Made by a program: the position numbers and the translations under genes. Positions 13,401 to 24,792 of a stretch of 64,000 bases of DNA are shown piece by piece (position 1 is the first letter of the stretch; each line of letters starts with the position of its first letter). Source of the DNA: Heterostelium multicystogenum (lineage: Eukaryota > Evosea > Eumycetozoa > Acytosteliales > Acytosteliaceae); assembly GCA_003667245.1 (NCBI GenBank), contig RCNN01000083.1, forward strand, positions 1-64,000, read 5' to 3'. The notes under the pieces were generated by a model that saw only the letters and a list, made by a program, of their open reading frames with translations, did not search any database and had not been told where the DNA came from.

Positions 13401-16400
13401 AAGCTCGACGCCAAACACGAATCCGTTCTCATTCATGGTGCAACTGGAGGTGTTGGATTGGCTGCCCTCAATCTGCTAAAGATGAGCTCTACCATGAGAG
13501 TATATGCCACAGCTGGTTCAGCCGAAAAGCAAGAGCTACTCAAGAAGCAGTATGGTGACATGTTGAGTGGAATATACAGCAGTCGTAACAAAGAGTTTGC
13601 GGATCGCATCAAAGAATCTTCACCTGGAGTTGATGTACTACTCAATACATTATCAGGCGAGTTTATGAATGCAAACTTCCAGTCTTTGGCATCATTTGGA
13701 CGTATTGCAGATCTCTCGGTCACTCATATCTATGCAAATGAACCGCTAGACATGTCCAACTTCAAGAGAGATACATCCTACTCTGCGGTGGATCTAGAGC
13801 GTCTCATTGATGAACGTCCACAGAAATTGCAGTCGATTCTTTATAACATTATGAGCTTCATTTCCAATGGAACATTAGAGTTGAGTCCTTTCCAGGTGTT
13901 CCCTGTCACACAGTCTAAAATGGCCATTGAGTCAATGAGTGAGCGTAGGCATATTGGAAAGATTGTCATTGACTGCAAGTCTATCGAAAATGAAATATTG
14001 CTTCCTCTGTTTAAGTCTCCAGCTACCTTGGTCCCAAATCCAAACTACCACTTAGACATTGAGAATACCGTGTTGATTACTGGACAAGCCGGTATATCGT
14101 TGGAGTTGATCAAATGGTTAGCCAGTCGCTCCAACACTTCAGATATTGTTGTCATATCACGATCTTCACTTGGATGGAAATTAGAGAGTCTCATCAAGAA
14201 ATATCAATCAAACGGCTCCGGTCCAAATATACACTTTGTTCAGGCAGACGTCTCCAATATGGACAACCTTTCAGCTCAAGTAAGCAAGCTCTGTGTCCCA
14301 CCAATCCAGGCCGTCTTCCATCTTGCTGCCATCTATTATGATGTTCCATTTGATCAGTCAATATTGATGCGATCGATAAGGTTCACAATCCTAAAGTAAT
14401 TGGTGCAATCAATCTCCATCGTCTTTCGATCATTTCCGGATGGAAGCTGAAACACTTTGTTCTATTCTCTTCAATCACCGCTATCACTGGATACAATGGA
14501 CAGGCCACTTACAACTCAGCAAACGCAGTTCTTGACTCACTTTGTAGCTTCAGAAATGCAGCAGGACTTCCATCACTTTCTTTCAACTGGGGACCTCTCC
14601 AGAGCGAAGGTAAGGTTGCTGAGAATGAAGCAATTGAAGAATTATTCAAAAAATAGAGGTTTGCCATCGCTATCTTTATCAAGATTCTTTGGTGCTCTTG
14701 AATGTGCATTGAATGGAAGCAATGGTTGCCAACTCCCATCGTCTTTCAAATCAACTGGTTGTCACACCTATCAACACACCACTGTACTATTCCTCTTTTG
14801 TTCCTATGCGTCCAAAGATGGCTCACTTATTGGTTCCTGAAAAGAATGAAAGTTAATCTGAGAAAAGATGATGCAGATCTATCGATTGAGGACTTAATCA
14901 CATACAAGGTTGCCACTCTGCTCTCGGTCAGCCAATCCAAGTTGAACAAGGACACCAAACTCAAGGAATATGGACTAGACTCTTTGCTAACAGTCCAATT
15001 GAAGTCATGGATTGACAACCAGTTCGAGAAAAATCTGTTCTCACACATCCAACTATCATCTTCTAGTATCAATAATATTGTACAAAAGGTTAATAGCATT
15101 GGAAGTGGAGCAAATACAGTTGAAAGCTCTATTTCTACACTCAATCCTAATGTTGAAGATACTTCGGCTTCAAAGATCAAAGTTGATGTGATTACATCAC
15201 CCTTACCCAAGCTACACTACAACAGACCTAGAAAGTCATCGGTCCCTAATTTAGGGCTGACTCCTCAATCCCCAACTGAATCTCGCAAATGCAATCTTCA
15301 CAACTCGTCTAGTGCACTTCCCATATATAACAGGCCATCATCGCCGAGTGTCAATGGAAAATCAAACCTTCTTCGTTCTATTCACTCTAAATTTGTGAAT
15401 GACCGTAAAATTGATTAATAACTCTGGAAGTCCAAGTGGACTAACACCTGTTTCCTCTCCGACCTTTAGCCAGTCACCAACTTTCAATGTATCATCGCCA
15501 TTACTCTCTCTGCTTCCAACAAGAAGCAACAATAATCCCTATATTCTCGGTATGGGAACATCTGTGCCCAATGCACCACTTTCACAGGAAGAACTTGGAT
15601 CCACAATGTCAAAGGACTTCTCCAAAAACCCTGAGACTATTGAGAAAGTCCGTAAGATATTCGAACAATCCAACATCAAGACGCGTCACCTTGTTAGAAA
15701 TCCACTCATTCCCGAGACTTCTCTGAAACTTCGCCAAGGAGAGACCATCTCTGACGTCAACGGACAGTTCATCAAAGCAGCTCCATCACTTGCACAACAA
15801 TCTTGTGTAGCTGCTATTAACGATTGGGGTGGAGATGTTAAAGATATCACTCACATCGTTTCCGTATCTAGCACCGGTGTCATCGTGCCAGACATCAACT
15901 TCCTTCTCATTGAAAAGCTAGGCCTTAATCCCGATGTAGAGCGTGTCTCTATCAACTTTATGGGTTGTCTTGCTGGTCTTTCTTCATTGCGTGCGGCATG
16001 CTCACTAGCATGTCACCAACCCAAGAACAGAATCCTCGTGGTATGCACTGAGATCTGCTCCACCCATTTCACAACCAACGAAGGAGTAGACCAAATTGTA
16101 GCATCAACTATTTTTGCAGATGGCTCAGCTGCATATATCCTTGGGTAAGTATCTTTCTTCTAATTCACTTAACAAAGCTCTAACTGACTATCCTTAATTC
16201 TAATAGATGTAATCCATCGATCTATGAAAGACCATTGTTTGAGGTGCTCACATCAATGAACAGATCTGTTCCTGGAACGGCACATACAATGACATGGGAG
16301 ATCAGTACATCTGGATGGGATCTTGGTCTCGATCAATCGATTCCTCATCATATTGGTGGAGGTATAGAAGCCTTTGTTAAGGAGCTCTTAGAGAAAACCA

Positions 16401-16681
16401 AAGCAACTACTCATTCCACCGATGTCAAAGACTATGAATTCCTCATTCACACCGGTGGCAAAGCCATTCTAATGTCTATAGAAAACTCACTCTCTATCGA
16501 TCCCACTCAAAACAGCCACTCATGGTCGATCTACAAAGCATTCGGTAACATGTCTAGTGCATCTGTTCTATTTGTCATGGATCACGCAAGAAAATCCAAG
16601 TCACTTCCACAGTATTCAGTTGGACTTGCCTTTGGTCCTGGATTGGCATTCGAAGGTTGTGTTCTCAGAAATATCTGTTAA
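7401..16681 (+). CDS. Steely-type hybrid polyketide synthase (type I PKS fused to type III PKS)
   Basis: The order is KS-AT-DH-MT-ER-KR-ACP-type III PKS, about 3,000 residues, matching the Steely family that makes phloroglucinol/resorcinol-type signals (DIF-1, MPBD) in D. discoideum. [14 protein letters not shown] (Cys), [12 protein letters not shown] and [12 protein letters not shown] (both His). [11 protein letters not shown], with GHSFGE split by an intron. [17 protein letters not shown] and the Asp in [54 protein letters not shown] and [25 protein letters not shown]. Type III: Cys in [10 protein letters not shown], His in [10 protein letters not shown], Asn in FGNMSSASV. Introns: 8793-8877, 9454-9516, 16145-16206. 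At least a dozen single-base shifts (about 7490-7640, 7803, 8030, 9045, 9440, 10140, 10820, 11050, 12050, 12480, 14385, 14660-14830, 15400) break the frame, but every catalytic motif survives. I cannot say whether it is the stlA or stlB orthologue. Confidence 0.93.
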
Positions 16682-16925
16682 TCATCATCGTCCATAAATA
16701 GTATAATCATCAGTAAAAACAACAATAAATATACCAAATTAAAACAGCTAATTGTCATTTAGGGTAATGAATGCATCTGATTTAATTCCTAAGATTTGCG
16801 ACCATCCACACACTTTACACACATGCTTTTTTTAGATGGATGACTTCCAAAAACAACAAAAGAAAATCATTTTTTAACTTCATTAGCACATGATCATATG
16901 ATAGGATTACAATATATATATCGCG

Positions 16926-18213
16926 ATGTCTAATATAACCCGTATTTTTTGCACCAAAGCCACAAGGCAGTGCTGCTGCTCCAAAATCAACTAGGCAACA
17001 ACAGAGTATTGATCGACATGTAGAAGCTGTCATTGGAACGAACGATGACGCTGCTTCTTGCAAATTGTCAGCTGTTAATATAGGATATTATAAGGATGAA
17101 TTTGTACGTCATTTCGTCAAGACACCAATCAGAAGACCACCTCTTATCAATCGTGGCTTTTTCTCAAGAGTGCAAGCAATCGAACAGTTCATTCAGCAGT
17201 TTTTCGCAATATATTCAGATTCTCCTAAGCCACTACAGATCGTCAGTCTAGGCTGTGGATTTGATACTCTGTATTTTAGACTAAAGGTAAGTCTGCTACA
17301 AGATACGATTCACTAAAAAGCACCTATCTCCGGCTCTACTTAATTGATGACTTATATCTCTGGAACTGACAACTGACATCTGACTTTATGCATCTCTTTT
17401 AGTCTAGAGGAGTGAATCATTTGATATACTATGAAGTTGATTATGTGAAAGTAATTGTAAATAAGCTAAAGATTATAAAGAGCCTCAAGGAATTAAATCA
17501 GCTGATTGGCGCTGATGCCAAGTGGGACGATGAAAACCATACACTTATCACTTCAGACTATCGTATTGGACCAATTGACTTGACAGCAGGGCCGGAGTGC
17601 TTCAACTCTGTTTTTCGTCATTGAAGATCGATTATGATGCACCGACTTTGTTCCTTTCGGAGTGTGTCATCATATATATACCGACAGAAGCTGGAAACCA
17701 GGTGATCAAGTGGACATCTGAAAACTTCAAAGAATCAGTATTCATTACTTATGAACAAATTAAACCCTATGATGAATTTGGTACGATGATGATAAAAAAT
17801 ATTGAGAACAAAGGATGTCCATTGATGTCCATTACTTCATTTCCAGAAATTAAAGATCAAAGGCAACGTTACCTTGATTTGGGTTGGAAGAGAGTCGATG
17901 TTTTGGATATGTTAGATGTATACAATCACTTTATAGATAAAGATAGAATTAAAGAGTAAGTATTTTTATTTACATTTGAAGTGGTTTGGTTCAGTTTAGG
18001 AAGTAGTATATTAATACAGTCAAAATATATAGGACGGAAAAATTGGAAATATTCGACGAGTTTGAGGAATGGTATCTGATTCAAGGTCATTATTGTTATG
18101 TTTTGGCAATAAACAGTGAGGATACTAACAAGATTAAACAATATCAATTCGAAGAGAAGAAACCACTCTCGAACTCCAAAGCACCGGCACCATTACCACA
18201 TATAATAAATTAG
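16926..18213 (+). CDS. LCMT1-like leucine carboxyl methyltransferase (PP2A C-terminal methylation)
   Basis: Family signatures are INRGFFSRVQAIEQF, the SAM-binding LGCGFDTLYFRLK, YYEVDYVKV, PTLFLSECVIIYI and the C-terminal FEEWYLIQGHYCYVLAI. Known members use S-adenosylmethionine to methylate the terminal leucine carboxylate of the PP2A catalytic subunit and so control B-subunit recruitment. The start MSNITRIF at 16926 requires removing one T from a T6 run. A second shift lies at about 17600. Introns: 17287-17402 and 17956-18032; a downstream stop is at 18211-18213. Length is about 325 residues, as in human LCMT1. It follows the Steely gene on the same strand, but the family is not the O-methyltransferase type used in DIF synthesis, so the proximity is probably chance. 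Confidence 0.88.
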
Positions 18214-18221
18214 CCAAGTTA

Positions 18222-20007
18222 TTAAACTCTAATTTCTAACATCCAAATACATTCCATATGGATTGGATGTACAGTTAAACCAAATACTACAATATAATTG
18301 CAATTTGTTAGTTTGTTACTTTGCCATATGTCGTTAATATTCAACTTACTTTCAGTGTCGTCTATTGGTTTGTTATCGATTGATCTCATTTTGAAATTCA
18401 AAAGAATATTGGAGCATGCAATGTAGAGTGTATCCATGGCCATGTTTTGTCCAATGCAGTTTCTGCTACCAACTCCGAAGGGAATACAGCGGTCAGTGTG
18501 TGCTTCGACCAAGAATCTCTCTGGCTGGAATGTCAGTGGACTGTCCCAAACCGATTCGTCATTAGATAATCCATAGATATTTTGAATCACTTGGGTACCT
18601 TTTGGTACGAAATATTCACCAATGGTACAATTTTCTTTGGCTTGACGAGGAATTCCAAGTGGTCCAATGGGACGAATTCTCATTACCTCCTTGATGATGG
18701 CATTCATATATGGTGTATTGACACGATGCTTTTACTTCTGCACTATTTCCTTCGCCAACTGCGCCAATCATCTCACTGTATGCTTTCTCCTGGATGTGTG
18801 GGTTGTTGCACATGTACAAGCAGAACCACTCAATGGTTCCAGTTGAACTGTCTGATCCAGCCAATATGAAGTCCATACTCACATTCAGGATATTATCAAT
18901 TGAATTTCCTTCTGACTCTACAATCATTTGATCCATTAAATCTCGAGGACTAGTGTAATACAACTATTGTTTAATATCAAAACTCAAGAGAATCCAAGTC
19001 GAGTACTTACTTTTCTTTGTCCAAAGCACTAAGGTGTTCATTGTAAATTTCTCTCATGAATTCTTTGATCTTTGAAACTTCGGATTTGAAATTCTGGCGG
19101 CTAAAGTAGAACAAAGGCGAAAAAAGTGAAACGTAGTCTTCAATGCTTCCAGCACCCAATTTCTTGAAAACCAAATTTATAGGATCGGTCAAACGTGCCA
19201 TTTTACCACCATCCAATCCCTCATCATAGGGAATCTCCTCTGAGAATAATACATTGAAAATAACATTGAGAGCAAATCTACTGAAATATTTTTGGCAATA
19301 AAACTTGAAAACCTGTTAATATCGATTGATTTCATGTTTCTATCAAAGAAATGGTACTTACTGGTTTCTTTTCTTCTTGGAACTTCTTCATTTCATTGAT
19401 TAATAATGCGGTCTGATGATCTAATTGGTTAATGATGGTCTTAAGCTTAGTCTTAGTAAATGCAGCTGACACCATACGTCTACTCTTTCTCCAAATCTCC
19501 TCATCACTGAAAGCCAAATCATTGAAATTTCCACTGTAAATACCAAAAGAAGCTGGATGTGGTCTGTTGACGAAATTATCAAAGTTCTTTACCCAAACCT
19601 CTCTAACTAAAGCTGGGTCATTAACAACCAATGTATAGTGATCACCCATCCATCTTAATAAGAAGTCAATTAATAATACTTGCCAAAAGTGGATTGATTT
19701 GGTGATTATATAGCAACAACTTACATTTTGAAGATTGGTCCATATTTTAGAAATCATTTTAGTCAGTGATCTATGTGGACTATCACCAAGTAGGTGGAGA
19801 TTTTCGATGATAGGAAGAGCAATTGGACCTTTGGGGTCATTTTTTGAAAACTTTCTATTCTTTTGAACCTACCAATATACATAATTTTATGTATTAGGAA
19901 TTGATATTGCTACAATTAATCAAGATTCATTGTTAATAAACTATACTTACAAAAGAATAAAATAAGTAAATAATAAAGATATAAGAAATAACTACTAAGA
20001 TATTCAT
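18222..20007 (-). CDS. Cytochrome P450 (microsomal, dictyostelid CYP)
   Basis: Haem-binding loop FGVGSRNCIGQ, ExxR in KEVMRIRP, I-helix FILAGSDSST and the PERF-type LTFQPERFL are all present. The N terminus (MNILVVISYIFIIYLFYSF) is a membrane anchor followed by the proline-rich GPIALPIIENLHLLG, so the enzyme should sit in the ER. Exons on the minus strand: 20007-19951, 19868-19725, 19653-19362, about 19313-19011, 18949-18222. There is one shift in exon 2 (about 19745) and one inserted A at about 18727. The predicted length of about 505 residues is normal. It looks closest to the CYP508-like dictyostelid families, but that is from memory of general layout. It converges on the LCMT1-like gene with only about 8 bp between stops. 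The substrate is unknown. Confidence 0.9.
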
Positions 20008-20575
20008 TTTTAACTATTTTCAAAGGTATTATTTAAAAAAATGTTATCAACAATTAGGAGTTGATGGTTTTATCTGATTTGAAAGGTTGGTAGTGAATTT
20101 AATGACCAAGTTCAAAACTTGATTATTCCAATGATGAGATCAATAGCCATCTAGTAATGACAAGCTACCCTACCTATTATTACACTTGAAATGTGGTTGC
20201 AAAGATTTTTTTAACAACACTCATTTTGATTGGTTTGTTGGTTTTTTTTGGTGTGTGTGGTTATGTGATGTAAAATAATTCTTTCTGGTGCGTGATCATA
20301 AAGAATAATAAGTTGTGTTATGTTACAGCATTTAATTCTTAGATGTGATATGCAGATGAGGGGACTTAATATATCTATTACACTTAACACTTGTTTCTAA
20401 TCCATTCCATCCCCACCAAAATCAATCATACACAACTCAATAAAACACAATTCTATTCAAGCTGCAGTTACAAAATCAACGTAACTGTACAGAAAACCAT
20501 TAGTTAAACATATATATATATATATTTATTAATTAATCAAATACACTTCGCTGCTGCTATTGCTATTATTTTTAA
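20008..20575. other. Intergenic spacer
   Basis: AT-rich, with no gene seen. It includes a TA repeat at 20512-20525 just downstream of the GalT-like stop and a T-run-rich segment upstream of the P450 start. Confidence 0.5.
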
Positions 20576-22065
20576 TTAATGACCAAAATTACATTGCTTG
20601 ATCCATGATTCAACTATTGATTCTTCATCATCTTTTAAGGGGTTATTATCTCGAAGGATGGAGATAAAACTATTCTGGATTGTATCTTCAAATGCTTGTT
20701 CTACGGTGAGTGTGCTGTTGTCATTTCTATAGGGGAAGTAGTATTGATTCAACCAATCGCCGAATATCTTTAATTCTTCTGTTGGAAAAATAAATGGGGA
20801 ATCGCTTTTAGATAGTTCATGTTCAATGAGTGCTGCTTTTATCGCTGAAAGCTGTTCTTTCAAACGTCCTGCAATATAGCATATCCACACAATTCAAATA
20901 TTCCGACAAACTCTTTCTTTAAACACTGGAGTGTTGCACTCGTGAGGAAACGAGGTTGCTCAGCATTTCTGGGGAAAATAATAAATTCATATTGTTGACG
21001 CTCTGCGATGAAAGTAGAAATGAGCGATGCTGTTTGGAGTGGCTGAAGAAGAGTAGGGAAGTTTCCATTTCTCCAGGTATTAAATAATGTTTCTACTGTG
21101 CGTATTAATTTTATCACGGTCACTGCCAATCACCTTGAGACATGCTGATGGGTAGTTCAGCCACTCAATAGTGCAGTTATTGGTCTCATATGTTCGATGT
21201 GCAACTGCGTCATATACTGGGAAATGGTGATCACCTGCTTGATAATGGCGATGCGACATGTTAGTGACTCCAGTACCCTCACGGTCCGAGTTAGACGCCA
21301 CCTTATAACCAGGCATTGAATAGCTGATTTCCAGCAGCTCTTTGATTGTATCTATGGTCAGAACCTGCAACCGATGCTCACGGTCAATGATGATGTTGTG
21401 ATTTGTAAAATAAGGATAAGGTGGAAACTGTCTAAAGAATCTTCTTCCATTGCATTCAAACTCAAACGCACGCAAACCTTTTCTCTTTGGAGATCCAACA
21501 TTTTCATAGCAAATCACACAGCTTCCTTCGAAATTTGAGTAGTGTGCAGCTGCTGGTGTTTGTCCCTGTCGTCATCAATAATAATAATAATAGTAAATTC
21601 ATAAGTAAACTCATAAGTTGGCAATCCAACTAGAATTGCTAGACCTACCACAATGATCTCTGGTTTCGAACAATTTATTGTTACTTGGAATGCAACTGGC
21701 TTGTACTGATGTCTTGTGAATTTGGGAAGAATTATATTTAAAAGCAGTCGGTGCTCCTGGATGTATCCAGACTTTGTGGAATAGTCATAGAGGTGTTTCA
21801 TACATGCTCTCCAACCTTTTGATTTTAAAATATCTTCTTGCTACAATATTAAAGATAACTATAATTAGATACTTCTGCTACACAACCAAAAGAAAGCAAT
21901 CAAACACCCCAATAACCCTAAAGTCATATGATTTAGTTTTTTTGAATCAATACATACTTGTTTTTGTATTTCATTTTGCTGAATAAGGTTGTAGTCCTCC
22001 TCTTCTGATTGAACAGTATTATTGGCATTGTTGTCAACAACTAATATATTATTATTTGGTATCAT
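20576..22065 (-). CDS. Class II galactose-1-phosphate uridylyltransferase-like protein
   Basis: The centre matches the bacterial class II GalT layout: FFRQFPPYPYFTNHNIIIDR, then a MPGYKVASNSDREG block, then the catalytic-type SHRHYQAGDHHFPVYDA (HxHxQ). The C-terminal domain has QYEFIIFPRN and LKKEFVGIFELCGYAIL followed by GRLKEQL, the counterpart of the class II KKEN-GLIEV-GLAVLPGRLKEEL block. Known members transfer UMP between UDP-glucose and galactose-1-phosphate (Leloir pathway, cytosol). Start at 22065; introns about 21844-21958 and 21569-21648; stop at 20576-20578. Shifts: one extra A near 21112 and one missing base near 20885. Eukaryotic GalTs are usually class I, so the class assignment is notable. 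A divergent nucleotidyltransferase with another sugar substrate is possible. Confidence 0.75.
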
Positions 22066-23253
22066 TCCCTATAATCTATGTATATCCAGATAATAATAAT
22101 AATTGATTGCTAACTTCCTTAATTGAATGAATATGAATGAATAAATAAATAGAACTAATAATAGTAATAGAAATACAATATAAATAGAATATATCTATCT
22201 AATAAATAAATTAAACAGTAATTATACTTATGAATATTCATAGTTGGTTTTAAACTGACTTTGCAGTCAAAAACCTATGATAAATCAAAAATGGTAAAAA
22301 TTGAATAAAATTCAAAGGGTGTGTGATTTATTCATACCCACATTAGTTTGGTGTGGCAATGAAAATTGATAAATATCTAATTTTTAGGTTAAAATAGGAA
22401 ATTATTGATGGCATCGGGATCATTATAATATTGCTACAAATCAAATGTAGATTTAAATTAAACAATGAACATAATTGGAGAAAATCCATTACTCTTCAAC
22501 TTCTAATAGTAAATAGACTTACTAGAGTTTGATTTTGTTTCTTATGAAAGTCTTGGAATGTCTTTAAAAGTCAAAAGTCAGATTGATTGTGTAAAACTTA
22601 CCAAAGTTTGGAAGTGTATCTTATCGGCAGTTAGTGCATACAATGAGTGTTAGAATCGTTTTCCATAACCAATATCCTTGTATGAATAGGAATGAGACCA
22701 ATCCAATATATTGGATTCACTTTTTATGAAGAGCTTGAAGATGTTATCATGCTGAAGAAGGTAATGTTTCTATAATAGTAAAGATAGGAATATAATCAGT
22801 TTTAAAGATGATTGATTGACAACATATTCAGACTTCGAGATTTCCAGAGCTCTCTAGACGAACTTGGGATCTTGCTGAGCAACAGCAGAGACTTTATTGA
22901 TTGTGCTAGACTATTCTTACAGAGAGAAGAATACCCATGCCTGATAGAAATACTATTAGAAAGTAAACACATACTATACTAACCAAATATGAGCGTTATC
23001 AAAAAATATATAAATATAGGATCAAAAATAATAATGAATAGATATCAAGAAACATGAAGTTAATATCTATATAACAATAAAACATTAGTATAATCTTTTA
23101 TCTATCATAAAATACAAGTATATCTTATTTATTATATATTGTCAACTCTCTTAAGAGATGACTTTGTTTCGTTTTATATTTGTTTGTTATTATAACTATT
23201 TACATCGATGAAATCAAATAGAATAGAAAATTGCTTCGCATTAAATAATTGAA
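22066..23253. other. Spacer holding a probable gene remnant
   Basis: Mostly AT-rich. The GC content rises between about 22530 and 22975, where plus-strand coding-like pieces occur (listed separately). The stretches 22066-22500 and 22980-23250 show nothing recognisable. Confidence 0.5.
22530..22980 (+). pseudogene. Possible broken gene or missed exons, function unknown
   Basis: Plus-strand pieces with protein-like composition are YESLGMSLKVKSQIDCVKL followed by TKVWKCILSAVSAYNE (about 22540-22648), FTFYEELEDVIMLKK (about 22717-22761), and LRDFQSSLDELGILLSNSRD plus FIDCARLFLQREEYPCLIEI (about 22831-22960). A possible intron runs from about 22760 to 22830. They do not join into one frame, no start or domain is clear, and I do not recognise a family. 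It could be a decayed gene or a real one damaged by sequence errors. Confidence 0.3.
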
Positions 23254-23662
23254 TCAACAAATGTTTGATTCACTATTTGGGTCAATCTCTTTTGGCATGA
23301 CACCTTCAGTCTTGGGTGCATAACTCTTTTTAGCGAATGGAATTCTATAGTGCGCAGCCAATAACATTCTTGATCTTGCCTCTTCAATCTTCTCTCCAAT
23401 CTCTACAGGATCGCTTAAATTCATATTTCTATGGAAAGCATTTCTAGCTTCAGTTCTACAACATGTTTATTAATGTCTATTCCTAACGATAAGCTTTGAA
23501 TCAACCATATCTATGTAGGTACATACCTTATAGCGTCTCTTTGATCTACTTTCTCCCATTGATTGGCCATTCTAAAATATTCTTTCTATATAGATATAAT
23601 ACCTGATTCCTTGGAGGCAACTTGGTAAGAACTTCATGATTTATCAAGTTATATGCATTCAT
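23254..23662 (-). CDS. LYR-motif mitochondrial protein (LYRM family)
   Basis: A small two-exon gene of about 105 residues. Exon 1 (23662-23527) begins MNAYNLINHEVLTKLPPRNQ, with VLYLYRKNI carrying the LYR tripeptide. One base shift at about 23582 is needed to continue into MANQWEKVDQRDAIR. After an intron (23456-23526, GTATGT...TAG), exon 2 reads TEARNAFHRNMNL followed by IEEARSRMLLAAHYRIPF, ending at TGA 23254. The three-helix pattern and the downstream Phe are typical of Complex1_LYR proteins, which act with the mitochondrial acyl-carrier protein in Fe-S cluster or respiratory-complex assembly. The exact subfamily is not clear. Confidence 0.72.
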
Positions 23663-24147
23663 TGTTTTATATTAATATTATTAATTATTGTTATTTGTTC
23701 TTTTAAAATGTACTCAATTACTAATTTAAATGAGATCTCATATATGTTATGTTCATATTAATATTCATAAAAACAAAAAAAACTAAATTTCAAAGCATCG
23801 CATAATTATGACTAGTCAAAGTCTAACTCCAATCAATTATCAAGAATTATAACCATAATAGATAGATATGTGTGTATTAATAACATATGAAACATATTAT
23901 ATTTATTCAAATCTGCAATTGTCATATAGTTTCTTGGCAAAAAAACAAACTCATAACATAAATTATAAAAATATTGATCTATAGATTATCCTGATTGAAA
24001 CTGAACTCATAGCAGATCAAACTATAACACCTACATAAATTTACTTTCCAAATAGAGATAGAAATGACAAATTTTATAATTTTATGTTCTATTAATGTAA
24101 ATTCGGAATTTAATTATAAATAATAATATAAAATTAAGATATCTACG
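23663..24147. other. Intergenic spacer
   Basis: Very AT-rich sequence; no gene, RNA or repeat is recognised. Confidence 0.5.
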
Positions 24148-24510
24148 AAACATTGATTGAAATTTCGGTGATCTCCTTCACTACTCTTTGCAAACCTTTT
24201 TTCTTGAATGATTGGTAATACTTCAAAAATAATTGAAGTATCAAAAAAATGTCAGAAATCAGATCATTTCGTAGTAGTAGAGTTACCAGCAACTTCACAT
24301 CCTTCACCTCAATATCATGATTTTGGTGTAAGTTTAGTGATATTCTATTTTAAATAAAATGAATAAAAGTAAGAAGATCTTTTTAAAATACAAACTACTC
24401 ACACAAATGAGTGGGGAGATTCCTTGACCCGCTGACTAAAATATCTGTAAGTCAGTAATTAAATGGATATTCAGTGACCAACATCAACAGCATTTTGAAA
24501 GTAAGATTTT
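24148..24510 (-). CDS. Unrecognised multi-exon gene or fragment
   Basis: On the minus strand, two exons join cleanly through an intron at about 24341-24413 (GTGAGT donor, AAAATAG acceptor). Together they encode YFSQRVKESPHSFVISLNLH, then a leucine-rich helical stretch (VKLLVTLLLRNDLI, DIFLILQLFLKYYQSF) and KKKGLQRVVKEITEISINVS before a TAG at 24148-24150. Upstream sequence offers a possible start (MLLMLVTEYP at about 24510), but no good donor links it. The preserved frame across a splice junction argues for a real or recently lost gene. No domain is recognised. Confidence 0.4.
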
Positions 24511-24792
24511 TTGTTGTTTTTTAATAAATTTTTGGTGATTTATTACAATATTTTTTTTTAAGTGGTTATGAAAAGGTATCCTATACTATACATCCTACCC
24601 CATAACCACTCAAGATTAATTTTTATTTCTGTCAAACTCACTTCTGATATCTATCGTACGATATAAATTCATCATCCAACTCAAACAACATTTCATTTTA
24701 AATTTATCAATTCTTCTCTCACATATATAACTATTATTATTATTTATATATATAAAAACTTACTACTACTACTTAATATATACTTATCAAAA

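Noticed and set aside
7401..16681. Steely as a pseudogene or a case of programmed frameshifting
   Set aside because: Breaks fall at many unrelated places, mostly beside short runs, all active-site motifs survive, and neighbouring housekeeping genes show the same error type.
16926..18213. LCMT1-like gene as the polyketide O-methyltransferase
   Set aside because: Motifs (INRGFF, LGCGFDTLYFRLK, EEW..HYC) are those of PP2A leucine carboxyl methyltransferases, not of O-methyltransferases such as DmtA.
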